DNA from: Corynebacterium marambiense
Lineage (GTDB): Bacteria; Actinomycetota; Actinomycetes; Mycobacteriales; Mycobacteriaceae
Reading direction: 5' to 3'
Length of the DNA stretch: 64,000 nucleotides
NCBI RefSeq assembly: GCF_016342275.1
Contig: NZ_JAEIOT010000004.1
Span: 186,001 to 250,000, forward strand
In this document: in pieces, positions 36,089 through 44,493 of the stretch
How positions within the stretch are numbered: position 1 is the first letter of the stretch
How the letters are laid out: each line of letters starts with the position of its first letter
Notes under the pieces: model-generated
Databases searched by the model: none
What the model was told of the DNA's origin: nothing
The model's input: only the letters and a program-made list of their open reading frames with translations
Made by a program: the position numbers and the translations under genes

Positions 36089-36991
36089 ATGAGTAACACC
36101 CCGAACTCCCACACCTCACCTGTCGCGGAACGTCAGCTGGTCCTCACCCTCGGGTGCCCGGACACCACAGGAATCGTCGCCCGTCTCTCCACATTCATCG
36201 CTCAGCACGGCGGATGGATCACCGAGGCGGACTACTTCACGGATCCTGACTCCGGATGGTTCTTCACCCGGCAAGCCGTCCGGGCGGAATCTCTCGACAC
36301 ACCGGTGGAGGAATTCCGGGCGGAGTTCGACGAGATCGCCGCCGGGTTCGGCGCCGGCGCCCGCTGGCGGATCTGGGACACAGCACGCCCGAAGCGCGCG
36401 GTCATCCTGGTCAGCAAAGAGGGTCACTGTCTCCACGATCTCCTGGGCCGGGTCGACCAGAACGACTACCCGATGGAGGTCGCCGCGGTCATCGGCAACC
36501 ACGAGGATCTTCGGGGCATCGCGGAGAACCACGGCGTGCCCTTCCACCATGTGCCGTTCCCGAAGGACGCCGTCGGGAAGCGTGCCTCGTTCGACCGGGT
36601 CGCGGAGCTGGTCAACGAGCACGAGCCGGACGCCGTCGTCCTCGCCCGCTTCATGCAGATCCTGCCACCGGATCTCTGCGAGATGTGGGAGGGCCGCGCG
36701 ATCAATATCCACCACAGCTTCCTGCCGTCGTTCATGGGCGCCCGCCCCTACCACCAGGCGTACAAGCGCGGTGTGAAGCTCATCGGAGCCACCTGCCACT
36801 ACGCGACCTCGGCGCTGGACGACGGCCCGATCATTGAGCAGGACGTCATCCGGATCACACACAAGGACACCCCCGCCGACATGCAGCGTCTCGGACGCGA
36901 CGCCGAGAAGATCGTCCTGGCCCGGGGCCTGCGGTTCCATCTCGAGGACCGGGTGCAGGTCTACGGGAACCGCACGGTCGTCTTCGACTGA
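36089..36991 (+). CDS. purU: Formyltetrahydrofolate deformylase
   Basis: PurU hydrolyses 10-formyltetrahydrofolate to formate and tetrahydrofolate, balancing one-carbon pools. The 300-residue protein joins an N-terminal ACT domain (LVLTLGCPDTTGIVARLSTF) to a formyltransferase-like catalytic domain with the catalytic Asn-His-Asp set visible as NIHHSFLPSFMGA and ATCHYATSALDDGPIIEQD. The ATG at 36089 lies 7 nt after a TAGAAT hexamer. It ends before a strong hairpin at 37027-37069. It is conserved beside deoC in corynebacteria. The identification is secure. Confidence 0.95.
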   Translation: MSNTPNSHTSPVAERQLVLTLGCPDTTGIVARLSTFIAQHGGWITEADYFTDPDSGWFFTRQAVRAESLDTPVEEFRAEFDEIAAGFGAGARWRIWDTARPKRAVILVSKEGHCLHDLLGRVDQNDYPMEVAAVIGNHEDLRGIAENHGVPFHHVPFPKDAVGKRASFDRVAELVNEHEPDAVVLARFMQILPPDLCEMWEGRAINIHHSFLPSFMGARPYHQAYKRGVKLIGATCHYATSALDDGPIIEQDVIRITHKDTPADMQRLGRDAEKIVLARGLRFHLEDRVQVYGNRTVVFD

Positions 36992-37026
36992 TCCGACGTC
37001 CACCGGAGTCCGTCCGGCGGACATGG

Positions 37027-37069
37027 AGGTGCCCCGGGCGGTCTCACACAGAGCCGACCCGGGGCACCT
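37027..37069. terminator. Bidirectional terminator between purU and the DUF2516 gene
   Basis: Perfect 12-bp arms AGGTGCCCCGGG (37027-37038) and its complement (37058-37069) lie between the convergent genes. The downstream side carries CTTCGTCTT, a modest T-rich tail for plus-strand transcripts. Confidence 0.8.
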
Positions 37070-37086
37070 TCGTCTTCATCCCTGTT

Positions 37087-37389
37087 TCACCAGGTGTTCT
37101 CCCCATCCACGATGTCCTTCAGCTGAGGTCTGACGTCGAACCAGTAGAGACCGATGACGACCATGCCGACCCAATGGAGGAGTTGCACGTCGATGAACAT
37201 CGCGACGGCTGAGGCGACGAGTATTCCCGTCCACACCAACTTCTGCTGCCGGTCGGCAGCGGTGAAGGCGTCGTCGCGGGTGACCGCGCACAGAGCCGCT
37301 CCGACGAGGCCCACGATGCCGATGATTGCCATCATCAGGCGCACTACCTGTCCGAGGACGCGCGCGGCCTCGTATAAGAACATATCCAT
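37087..37389 (-). CDS. DUF2516 family small membrane protein
   Basis: This 100-residue protein has three hydrophobic segments (about 13-35, 50-66 and 68-83) and resembles the actinobacterial DUF2516 family. The last residues include a conserved YWFDVRPQLKDI. No function is known. The ATG at 37389 is chosen; the frame continues upstream for 17 codons without similarity. It is the last of a minus-strand series and may be co-transcribed with the helical protein upstream (72-bp gap). Confidence 0.8.
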   Translation of the reverse strand: MDMFLYEAARVLGQVVRLMMAIIGIVGLVGAALCAVTRDDAFTAADRQQKLVWTGILVASAVAMFIDVQLLHWVGMVVIGLYWFDVRPQLKDIVDGENTW

Positions 37390-37460
37390 CGGCGAACCGG
37401 AGACCTTTCGAGTCGGGGACGGGAACGGGCAGGGCGACACACCGGCTACCCCGGAGGTGG

Positions 37461-38222
37461 CTACTTACCGGAGTCGGTGTCGTCGCCCTCGGTGATCACT
37501 TCACCATCGATGATATCTGTCGTGTCCGACTTGTCCGAACCGGATGCTTGGACCCGGGTGCGGAGATCATCGATTCGTTCTCCACCGGTGTTCTTCAGGT
37601 CGCGGACGACTTCACCGGCACGGGCGACGAGGTTATCGACCGCGTTCCTGACCTCGTCGACGGTGGAGGTGTTCTTCGCCGCATCGTCGTGGTCATCACC
37701 GCGACTGCGGTCACGCAGTGCCTCGACTGCTTCGTCGAAGGCACGACGGGTGGAATCGACGGCCTCCTGAAACGCGGTGCGCGCCTGCTCGGCGGCCTCG
37801 GTCTCCCGGGTATTCCCGGCGGCGTTGCGCACGGATCCCGACAGATCGCGGATGGTGCTTTCCGCGGTGGCGGCGAATCCGGACACGACTTTCTTCGCCT
37901 CATCCAGGGAATCGGCGTCGACGAGATCCTCAGCAGCTTTCTTCGCCTCTTCCGCGGTGTCCTCGACGCGGTCGGCGGACGACTTCTTCTCGTCCCGGTC
38001 GCCGACGTTGCGGAGGTCCTCACGGAGCCTGTCACCGAGTTCCCCGACGAGGGGGCCCAGTGCGGCGCCCGCACTGACCCAGGCGTTGAAGGGTTCGCGG
38101 AGCTTCTCAAGTGCGTCGGCGAGAACACTGCTGCCGTTACCGCGCTGTCCCGCGTCCGCGGCGCCGTCCGCTGCGGTGGTGGTGTCCTCGGGGCCCTTGT
38201 CGTTCGGTGTCGGGTTGGTCAT
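37461..38222 (-). CDS. Charged helical protein (CGLAU_01105-like / apolipoprotein-like)
   Basis: This 253-residue protein has no signal peptide or strong membrane helix. From about residue 65 to 225 it is almost entirely amphipathic helix rich in Ala, Glu, Asp, Lys and Arg, with hydrophobic residues in heptad-like spacing, as in apolipoprotein- or LEA-like proteins. A short hydrophobic patch (WVSAGAALGPLVGEL) precedes the helices. Similar proteins are conserved in Corynebacterium without assigned function; binding to a membrane or envelope lipid surface is a guess. The ATG at 38222 is 51 bp downstream of the DUF445 gene. Confidence 0.75.
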   Translation of the reverse strand: MTNPTPNDKGPEDTTTAADGAADAGQRGNGSSVLADALEKLREPFNAWVSAGAALGPLVGELGDRLREDLRNVGDRDEKKSSADRVEDTAEEAKKAAEDLVDADSLDEAKKVVSGFAATAESTIRDLSGSVRNAAGNTRETEAAEQARTAFQEAVDSTRRAFDEAVEALRDRSRGDDHDDAAKNTSTVDEVRNAVDNLVARAGEVVRDLKNTGGERIDDLRTRVQASGSDKSDTTDIIDGEVITEGDDTDSGK

Positions 38223-38273
38223 GGTAGCTCCTTCATTCGTGGGGAAACAGTTCGGTGCCTGCGGATGTCCGTG

Positions 38274-39596
38274 TCAGGCACCGAAGATGATGTGGGAGAC
38301 AGTGTAGATGCCGAGACCCGCCAGGGCACCGACGATGGTGCCGTTAAGTCGAATGTACTGGAGATCCTTGCCCACCATCAGTTCAATCTTCTCCCCGGCT
38401 TCATCCGCGTCCCAGCGCTGGACCGTCTCGCTGATGATCGAGGTGATCTCCTCGGCGTAATTGTCCGCGAGAAATGCCGCGGCCCCGGTGACCCTGCGAT
38501 CAAGGGATTCCCGGAGTTCCGCGTCGTCCAGGAGATTATTTCCCCAGGTCATGGCGAGCTCGGTGATCTTGGTCCGGAGCAGCGAATCGGGGTCCGAGGT
38601 CGCGGCGAGAAGGGATGTCGACGCGCTCCTCCAGATCGTCGCGGCAGCGCCACGCACCGGGGTCGATCCCATGACGTCCCGTTTGATCGACTCCACCCGT
38701 TCGATCATCTCCGGGTCATTCTGCAGGTCGTCGGAAAGCTGTCGGATGAAGCGGCGCACGGCCTGGCGTGCCTCGTGATCCGGGTCCGCGGCGACAGCTG
38801 CCGTCCACTGGACCAGCTCGCGGTGCACCTTCTCGCCGATGACGTCGTTGAGGATCTGCGGTGCCCAGGCGGGACGCCGCTCATCGAGCATCCGAATGAT
38901 GAACGGTCCGGCGTCCTCGGCCTTGACATGAAGCCAGTGGACGAGCTCGTCGACGACCGGCTCCGCCTTCCCCTCATCAATCAACTGCGCCATGAGGCGT
39001 CCGGCGGGCGGCCCCCATTCAGGCTCCGCGACTCTGTCGATCAGGGTCGAGTTGATCACCGCCTCCGCATCAGCGGGGTCCAGGGCACTGACGATCCTCC
39101 CGGTGAGTCGACCGACCTCCTTCGAGACGGTGCGCGCATTGACCGGGTCAGACAACCATCCGCCGAGCCGGTTGGGGATGCCCGCAGCCCGGACCTTGGC
39201 GGTGATCAGTTCCGCGTTGAGGAAATTCTCGCCGACGAAGCCACCGAGGGATTCGCCGATTTGGTCCTTCTTGTTGCGGACGATCGCGGTGTGCGGGATG
39301 GGAAGGCCCATCGGCCTGCGGAACAGAGCGGTCACCGCGAACCAGTCCGCCAGCCCGCCGATCATGCCTGCCTCGCTGGCGGCACGGACGAACCCGACCC
39401 AGGTTTCGGTCTCTCCCGGTCGGGTCTCCAACCATCGGCAGAACAAGTAGATCGCTGCTGCGACGATCAGGAGACCGGTGGCAAACGTCTTGTACCGTCG
39501 CAGTTGTCGGCGGCGCTCCGCCTCCACCTCGGGGGACGGCCCGGGAACTGCGAGGGGGCCGGCGCCCCTGTGTGCGGTGAATTCATCTGTGCCCAT
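38274..39596 (-). CDS. DUF445 family membrane protein
   Basis: This 440-residue protein matches the DUF445/YjiN family. One N-terminal hydrophobic helix (about 38-57) is followed by the signature EAGMIGGLADWFAVTALFRRPMGLPIPHTAIV and KDQIGESLGGFVGENFL. A long soluble middle part and a C-terminal helix (NGTIVGALAGLGIYTVSHIIF) complete it. The ATG at 39596 is preferred; CATAAT ends 6 nt upstream. Relatives are thought to act at the envelope, but function is not established. Confidence 0.88.
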   Translation of the reverse strand: MGTDEFTAHRGAGPLAVPGPSPEVEAERRRQLRRYKTFATGLLIVAAAIYLFCRWLETRPGETETWVGFVRAASEAGMIGGLADWFAVTALFRRPMGLPIPHTAIVRNKKDQIGESLGGFVGENFLNAELITAKVRAAGIPNRLGGWLSDPVNARTVSKEVGRLTGRIVSALDPADAEAVINSTLIDRVAEPEWGPPAGRLMAQLIDEGKAEPVVDELVHWLHVKAEDAGPFIIRMLDERRPAWAPQILNDVIGEKVHRELVQWTAAVAADPDHEARQAVRRFIRQLSDDLQNDPEMIERVESIKRDVMGSTPVRGAAATIWRSASTSLLAATSDPDSLLRTKITELAMTWGNNLLDDAELRESLDRRVTGAAAFLADNYAEEITSIISETVQRWDADEAGEKIELMVGKDLQYIRLNGTIVGALAGLGIYTVSHIIFGA

Positions 39597-39648
39597 CGCA
39601 CCATTATGACGGGTGGCGGCGGAGGATCGAGTATTCGCGGTGTCCGAC

Positions 39649-39783
39649 TCAGAGCTGTACGACGATCGCGGCGGCACGCCACGGTGGTTCCGCGTCCCAG
39701 AGCTCGATGGCTCGGGGGATGAGGTTCAGCACGACGAGGACAGTCATCAGGGCGATCAGCATCCAGAGGATCTTACGGCGCAT
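39649..39783 (-). CDS. 44-residue single-span membrane micro-protein
   Basis: This short ORF starts MRRKILWMLIALMTVLVVLN, a classic positive-inside transmembrane helix, and ends with a short Trp-containing tail (IELWDAEPPWRA). A TACACT hexamer ends exactly 7 nt before the ATG at 39783, consistent with a leaderless transcript, and a strong terminator at 39814-39848 isolates it from the gene before. It resembles small membrane proteins annotated near DUF445 genes in corynebacteria, but I cannot name a family. Function is unknown. Confidence 0.6.
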   Translation of the reverse strand: MRRKILWMLIALMTVLVVLNLIPRAIELWDAEPPWRAAAIVVQL

Positions 39784-39790
39784 CCCATGA

Positions 39791-39796
39791 AGTGTA
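39791..39796 (-). promoter_or_regulatory. Putative -10 element of the 44-residue protein gene (leaderless)
   Basis: TACACT on the minus strand ends 7 nt before the ATG at 39783. Confidence 0.45.
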
Positions 39797-39813
39797 GCGG
39801 CGGATACGATGAA

Positions 39814-39848
39814 ACCCCACAGCCCCCGTTTCCGGGGTGCTGTGGGGT
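39814..39848 (-). terminator. Terminator after the minus-strand membrane protein gene at 39.9 kb
   Basis: ACCCCACAGC and GCTGTGGGGT arms enclose an inner CCCCG/CGGGG stem, giving about 15 paired bases with a tetraloop-like TTTC. On the minus strand the stem is followed by TTTC. It ends the transcript from 39875. Confidence 0.75.
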
Positions 39849-39874
39849 GGGATCGGTAACTGGGGACGGGAAGG

Positions 39875-40228
39875 CTAGTGGCGCCCGGTGCGGGCCGCGT
39901 ACTCGCGGTAGTAGCGGCGTCCGTGGTGGATCATCCAGAAACCACCGACGAGGAAGACAACTGCCAGAATTGCTCCGACGACGGCCATCATGGCCCAGTT
40001 CTGTTGAGTGCCAACCGACCACGTGCCCAGACCGAAGAGCAGGACACCGAATCCGGCGAGGGAGCTCAGCAGAAGCCCCATCCCGATCCAGGTGGATGAT
40101 CGGATGAGTGAGGAGTGCTGTGCGTCGAGGCTGGAGGGATGGTAGCCCTCGACGTAGTGCGGTTCACCCTCGAACAGGGGGAATGACCGCTCGGCGTTCG
40201 CCGGAACGGGGGAGTGGCTGCCTGACAT
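39875..40228 (-). CDS. Conserved two-span membrane protein downstream of sdhB
   Basis: This 117-residue protein has a polar N-terminal half with Tyr/His/Pro-rich sequence (FEGEPHYVEGYHPSSLDAQHSSL), then two hydrophobic helices (about 48-69 and 78-99) and a basic C-terminus (HHGRRYYREYAARTGRH). It lies 57 bp downstream of sdhB and before a terminator, so it is likely the fourth gene of the sdh transcript. It is not the SdhD anchor, because SdhC here is the large single-anchor type. Function is unknown. Confidence 0.75.
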   Translation of the reverse strand: MSGSHSPVPANAERSFPLFEGEPHYVEGYHPSSLDAQHSSLIRSSTWIGMGLLLSSLAGFGVLLFGLGTWSVGTQQNWAMMAVVGAILAVVFLVGGFWMIHHGRRYYREYAARTGRH

Positions 40229-40285
40229 AACGGATGCTGCCTTTCGTGGTCGTACCGTCGGCCCGGGGTCGTCGTCGCGACGAGC

Positions 40286-41035
40286 CTAGGCGTCCTTTGC
40301 GGTGAAGGCCGCGCGGGCCCTCTCTTTGTTGATGGCCGCAACCGCAGTCAGCGGGATACCGGCCGGACATACGTCCGCGCATTCGCCGAAGAGCGAGCAC
40401 GGGCCGAAGTTGGTCTCTACCTCGTCGACCATATTACGCGCCCGGCGACCACGTTCGTTCTTGCCGAGGGGCATGAGCGAGAGGTGCACTAGCTTGGCAC
40501 CGGTGAACAGGTGGGCTGCGCCGTTCGGGCACGCTGCGACGCAGGCACCGCAGCCGATGCAGGCCGCATGGTCGAGAGCGAGCTCCGCGGTCTGGTGATT
40601 CATGTGCAGGGTGTCGGCGTCCGGAGCGGTACCCGCGTTGACCGATACGTAGCCACCTTGCTGCATGACGCGGTCAAGCGCGGAGCGGTCGACGATCATA
40701 TCCTTGATCACCGGGTATGCAGCGGACCGCAGCGGCTCCAGCTTGATGGTGTCTCCGTCGGAGAAGTTGAACAACCGTTGCTGACAGGACGGCTTGTTTT
40801 GTTCGGGTCCGTGCGGGCGACCGTTGACGGTCAGACCGCAGGTACCGCAGATACCCTCCCGACAGTCGGAGGCGAAGGCGAACGGTTCCTTGCCGGATTC
40901 GATCAGCGTTTCGTTGACGTGGTCCAGAAGCTCCAGGATGGACATCTGCTCCACGGCGTCGGGGACATCGATGGACTCGTAGTGACCCTCGGTCGTGGGT
41001 CCGGCCTGGCGCCAGATCTCGAGATGCAGTTTCAT
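40286..41035 (-). CDS. sdhB: Succinate dehydrogenase iron-sulfur subunit
   Basis: This 249-residue subunit passes electrons from SdhA flavin to the quinone site. It has the [2Fe-2S] ligands CREGICGTCG with the distal Cys in NKPSCQQ, the [4Fe-4S] motif CIGCGACVAACP and the [3Fe-4S] region CSLFGECADVCP. The ATG at 41035 shares one base with the sdhA stop, so translation is coupled. Length and cluster layout match the sdhB of actinobacteria with a fumarate-reductase-like anchor. Confidence 0.96.
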   Translation of the reverse strand: MKLHLEIWRQAGPTTEGHYESIDVPDAVEQMSILELLDHVNETLIESGKEPFAFASDCREGICGTCGLTVNGRPHGPEQNKPSCQQRLFNFSDGDTIKLEPLRSAAYPVIKDMIVDRSALDRVMQQGGYVSVNAGTAPDADTLHMNHQTAELALDHAACIGCGACVAACPNGAAHLFTGAKLVHLSLMPLGKNERGRRARNMVDEVETNFGPCSLFGECADVCPAGIPLTAVAAINKERARAAFTAKDA

Positions 41036-43044
41036 TACTTGTAGTTCCTTGTCTGCAGAGGGATCGCATCGAAGTACAGCGGCTCCGCGTGGCGGATGAA
41101 CTTGTTCTCGCCGTTGGGCTCCCAGGCGGAGACGAAGCACCAGTTGAGGTCGTCACGTTCTGCCTCGCCCTCGTCGGAGAGGTGATCCTCGCGGAAGTGG
41201 GCGCCACAGGACTCGTCACGGTCCAGGGCGTCGACGCACATGAGCTCTCCGAGATCGATGTAGTCGGCGACCCGGTTGGCGTACTCGAGAACCTGGTTCA
41301 TCTCCTCCGCGTTGCCGGTGATGTTCAGACCGCTCCAGAACTCCTTGCGCAGTTCGCGGATCTGCTCGATGCCCTTGGCGAGATCATCGATGTTCCGCGA
41401 GACACCGCAGCAGTAGTAGAGGATGTCGCCGAGCTTGCGGTGGAAGAACTCCGGACCGTGCTCGCCCTTGATGTTCATGAGCTTGTCCAGACGGGACTGG
41501 GCGCGCTCGACCGCAGCGACCGCGTCGGGATCGTCCTCGGACATCCGCTCGGAACCGAGCAGGGGGCCGAGGTAATTCGGCACGGAGAACGGCAGGGTGA
41601 ACCAGCCGTCGACCGACGCCGAGAGCAGTGAGTTGGCGCCCAGGCGGTTGGCTCCGTGATAGGTCCAGCCCGCCTCGCCGCCGGCGAAGAGACCCTCGAT
41701 GGACGTCATCATATTGAAGTCGGTCCACAGGCCACCCATGGTGAAGTGGCAGGTCGGGGCGATGCGCATCGGTGTGACGTAGGGGTCCTCGCCGATGGTC
41801 TCCTCGTACATCTGGAAGAGGTTGGAGTACCGCTCCCGGATGGTGTCCTTGCCAAGACGTTCGATGGAGTCACGGAAGTCGAGGTAGGCGGAGTTGTGCA
41901 TTGGGCCGCAACCGAGTCCGGCGATGATCTGCTGCGATATCGCGCGGGAGGCGACGTCACGGGGGACGAGGTTACCGAAGGCCGGGTACCGGCGCTCCAG
42001 GAAGTAGTCGCGCTCGTCTTCGGGGATCGAGTTCGGGTCGCGGTCGTCCTTGGGTTCCTTCGGCGACCAGATGCGGCCGTCGTTGCGGAGGGACTCCGAC
42101 ATAAGGATCGTCTTGGACTGCCACTCCGAGTTGACCGGCAGGCCGGTCGGGTGGAACTGGATGAAGGAGGGGCTGGCCATGTAGGCTCCGTGCTCGTACG
42201 CACGCATGATCGCGGATGCGTTCGAGTTCTTTGCCAGCGTCGACATGTAGTAGACGTTGCCGTATCCGCCGGTGCACAGGATCACGGCGTGACCCGTGTG
42301 GGCGCTGAGCTCGCCGGTGATGAGGTTACGCATGACAGCACCGTGGCAGCGCTTCGTGCCGTCTTCCTCCTCCTTGACGATCAGGTCGACCATCTCGTTG
42401 TGCGTGAAGATCTCCACCGACCCGAGGTGAATCTGGCGCTGCAGGGCGGCAGCGGCGGAAAGCTGGAGCTGCTGACCGGTCTGGCCACGGGTGTAGTAGG
42501 TGCGGGAGACCTGGACACCACCGAATGACCGGGTGGCGAGGGTGCCGCCGTATTCACGGGCGAAGGGGGCGCCGATGGCGTTCATGTGGTCGATGACACG
42601 CACGGATTCGTAGGCGAGACGCCAGCAGTCGGTCTCACGGCAGCGGTAGTCGCCGCCCTTGACCGTGTCCTTCACGTGGCGGTAGGCGCCGTCGTTGTCG
42701 ACCTTCTTACCCCGGGCGGAGTTGACGCCACCCTGGGCGGCGATCGAGTGGGCGCGGCGGGGGGCGTCATGGTAGGTGAAGGCCTTGACGTCATAGCCAA
42801 GCTCACCGAGAGCTGCCGCCGCACCGCCGCCGGAGAGGCCGGTGCCGATGACGATGATGCGGAACTTGCGGCGGTTCAGGGGGGAGACCAGGTTGTAGTG
42901 ATCCTTCTGCCATTCCCAGGCGTCCTTCATCGGAACGCCCTTGGGCGCGTGATCTTCGAGGATCCGGCCCGGGGTGACACCGTCGACACAGGAAGCCGGC
43001 TGGATGAAGTCGGGCTTGGTGTCAGTTTCAGAGTGAGTGCTCAT
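41035..43044 (-). CDS. sdhA: Succinate dehydrogenase flavoprotein subunit
   Basis: SdhA oxidises succinate to fumarate at covalently bound FAD. The 669-residue protein has the FAD fold VIGTGLSGGGAAAALGELG, the flavin-linking His in RAHSIAAQGGVNSARG, the substrate segment MGGLWTDFNMMTSIEGLFAGGEAGW and the catalytic HGANRLGANSLLSASVDG motif. The length fits the corynebacterial type (B. subtilis-like). The ATG at 43044 is 21 bp downstream of the sdhC stop. Secure. Confidence 0.97.
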   Translation of the reverse strand: MSTHSETDTKPDFIQPASCVDGVTPGRILEDHAPKGVPMKDAWEWQKDHYNLVSPLNRRKFRIIVIGTGLSGGGAAAALGELGYDVKAFTYHDAPRRAHSIAAQGGVNSARGKKVDNDGAYRHVKDTVKGGDYRCRETDCWRLAYESVRVIDHMNAIGAPFAREYGGTLATRSFGGVQVSRTYYTRGQTGQQLQLSAAAALQRQIHLGSVEIFTHNEMVDLIVKEEEDGTKRCHGAVMRNLITGELSAHTGHAVILCTGGYGNVYYMSTLAKNSNASAIMRAYEHGAYMASPSFIQFHPTGLPVNSEWQSKTILMSESLRNDGRIWSPKEPKDDRDPNSIPEDERDYFLERRYPAFGNLVPRDVASRAISQQIIAGLGCGPMHNSAYLDFRDSIERLGKDTIRERYSNLFQMYEETIGEDPYVTPMRIAPTCHFTMGGLWTDFNMMTSIEGLFAGGEAGWTYHGANRLGANSLLSASVDGWFTLPFSVPNYLGPLLGSERMSEDDPDAVAAVERAQSRLDKLMNIKGEHGPEFFHRKLGDILYYCCGVSRNIDDLAKGIEQIRELRKEFWSGLNITGNAEEMNQVLEYANRVADYIDLGELMCVDALDRDESCGAHFREDHLSDEGEAERDDLNWCFVSAWEPNGENKFIRHAEPLYFDAIPLQTRNYK

Positions 43045-43065
43045 AGTGTGATTACCTTCCGGGAC

Positions 43066-43821
43066 CTAGTGGATCCAGCCGAGGGCGATGGCCAGCGGGA
43101 TGGAGATATTGCCCACCATGACCGCAGCAGGAACCAGGTAGGAGACGAACAGCAGGACGGCGCGGGTACGGTGTCCGGTGATACCCAGGTCACTGACGGC
43201 GGTGAACAGTCCGTGGGACAGGTGCACGAACAGCACGATCATCGCGGCGATATAGAAGATCGCGACAGGCCAGCGGCTGAAGCTGGCGACCATGTTCGCG
43301 TAGACCGCCCCATGCTCGAAGACCTCGGAGGCGGCGGGCTGGACACCAAGGGTCAGGTCGAGGATGTGGAAGACGATGAACAGCAGGAGCACCAGTCCCG
43401 ACACGATCATCGTGCGGGTCGCGAATGAGCTCAGGCCACCCATCAGGTTGGTCCGACGGAACTTACCCCGCGACTGGTGCGCACGCCCGGTCAGGGCGAA
43501 TGCACCGTAGACGTGCAGGATCAGTGCGGTCAGCAGGACGATCCGGAAGATCCAGAGCACGCCTTCCCGGGGAACAAGCGGCTCACCGACGGTTCGGAGG
43601 AATTCTCCGTAGACGTCGATGGCGGGCTCGCCGTCGTGGGCGGGCAGGAATATCTTCAAGTTTCCGATCATGTGGATCAGAACGAAGCCGCCGAAGATGA
43701 GGCCGGTGATGGCCATCGTTAACTTCAGCGCCCAGCTCGGAACCTTCGGCCGCTCACGCAGCGGCTTCTCAGTAATTTTGCCGTGACGGATTGCGTCACG
43801 GTCCATATCTTTGACAGTCAT
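43066..43821 (-). CDS. sdhC: Succinate dehydrogenase cytochrome b subunit
   Basis: This 251-residue membrane anchor binds heme b and menaquinone. It has five hydrophobic helices, with histidines placed to ligate two hemes (LIHMIGNLK, LHVYGAFALTGRAH, FHILDLT, VHLSHGLF). It is the single-anchor type C/B form, so no sdhD is expected. The ATG at 43821 follows GGAGG. It is the first gene of the operon. Its upstream region carries a GlxR-like site (43888-43903) and a DtxR-like site (43932-43950), in keeping with the cAMP and iron control of sdhCAB known in C. glutamicum. Confidence 0.95.
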   Translation of the reverse strand: MTVKDMDRDAIRHGKITEKPLRERPKVPSWALKLTMAITGLIFGGFVLIHMIGNLKIFLPAHDGEPAIDVYGEFLRTVGEPLVPREGVLWIFRIVLLTALILHVYGAFALTGRAHQSRGKFRRTNLMGGLSSFATRTMIVSGLVLLLFIVFHILDLTLGVQPAASEVFEHGAVYANMVASFSRWPVAIFYIAAMIVLFVHLSHGLFTAVSDLGITGHRTRAVLLFVSYLVPAAVMVGNISIPLAIALGWIH

Positions 43822-43887
43822 GGCACCTCCAGTGTTGACCTAACCTTACGGCGCGTTCAGCCCGCCAAACCAGCAGTTAACAATGTG

Positions 43888-43903
43888 GGTGACATAGCTC
43901 ACG
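43888..43903. promoter_or_regulatory. Putative GlxR (CRP-type) binding site upstream of sdhC
   Basis: GGTGACATAGCTCACG matches the GlxR consensus TGTGANNTANNTCACA at 10 of 12 defined positions. In C. glutamicum GlxR with cAMP is reported to repress sdhCAB, so the placement 67 bp upstream of the sdhC start is meaningful. Confidence 0.65.
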
Positions 43904-43931
43904 CCAGTCAACCCTGCCGTCGCGGCGCGGT

Positions 43932-43950
43932 TTAGGGTAGCGTTACCTGG
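43932..43950. promoter_or_regulatory. DtxR-box-like sequence upstream of sdhC
   Basis: TTAGGGTAGCGTTACCTGG matches 14 of 19 positions of the DtxR consensus TTAGGTTAGSCTAACCTAA. Iron control of the iron-rich succinate dehydrogenase is plausible. The match is moderate. Confidence 0.4.
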
Positions 43951-44033
43951 TTCGACCATTGGCCCGAGTGGTTGACACCACCCCCACCTGCCGAAACAGT
44001 GTCTAATTTAGAGAAACATCTTAGGGTGTGATC

Positions 44034-44060
44034 TGCGACACTAGACACACTGGTGTCGCA
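44034..44060. repeat. Large inverted repeat with 8-bp perfect arms upstream of ramB
   Basis: TGCGACAC and GTGTCGCA are perfect complements separated by 11 bp. The spacing (centre to centre 19 bp) suits a dimer bound on one helix face or a hairpin. It lies 441 bp before the ramB ATG and 213 bp before sdhC. Confidence 0.45.
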
Positions 44061-44487
44061 TCCCGCCTACCCCATTCGGGATCAAACTTTAGTTGAACCT
44101 ACCCCCGACTCCCCTGAAATACCGCACTCCACCGCTCCCGCCACCCCCCTTCAAGGGTTCAGTATCCCGCACACTGACCAACCACCTCGCTGCACATCCG
44201 GACCACCTGGTGGAGAGCTGCCCCCTAACTCACGACCCACCGCGACGGAGAAGCACTGTTCACCCTGGTTTTCGGGCCGCGACAAGGACCTTCTCCGGCA
44301 CCCTCCCGGAACCGGCCGTACCGCCAGGAGAGAGACTCCAGGCATTCCGGACACCCTGCGTCGGCGGACGACGCCACCTCCCCTGCCTCCACCCGAACCG
44401 CCGACACCGGTCAACCCCCGATTCGAGGGATGTTGCTAACGTGCATCGTCCACAAGCAAATCCCTGTAAAGGTCAGGCGCCGTCGCT

Positions 44488-44493
44488 TAGACT
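44488..44493 (+). promoter_or_regulatory. Putative -10 element of ramB (leaderless)
   Basis: TAGACT ends exactly 7 nt before the ramB ATG at 44501, with a pyrimidine-rich spacer that cannot act as a ribosome site. Confidence 0.5.

Noticed and set aside
37326-39722. A 798-codon open frame on the plus strand
   Set aside because: It runs antisense through DUF2516, the helical protein and DUF445 genes, which have recognisable families, starts and spacing. Its composition is the usual shadow of G+C-rich codon use.
43831-43850. A DtxR-like half-site just before sdhC (TAAGGTTAGG on the minus strand)
   Set aside because: About 12 of 19 positions match and one half is lost. The site at 43932 is better.
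44053-44439. A 128-codon plus-strand ORF upstream of ramB
   Set aside because: It is Pro/Thr-rich, lacks a ribosome site and covers promoter sequence. It looks like chance in C-rich DNA.
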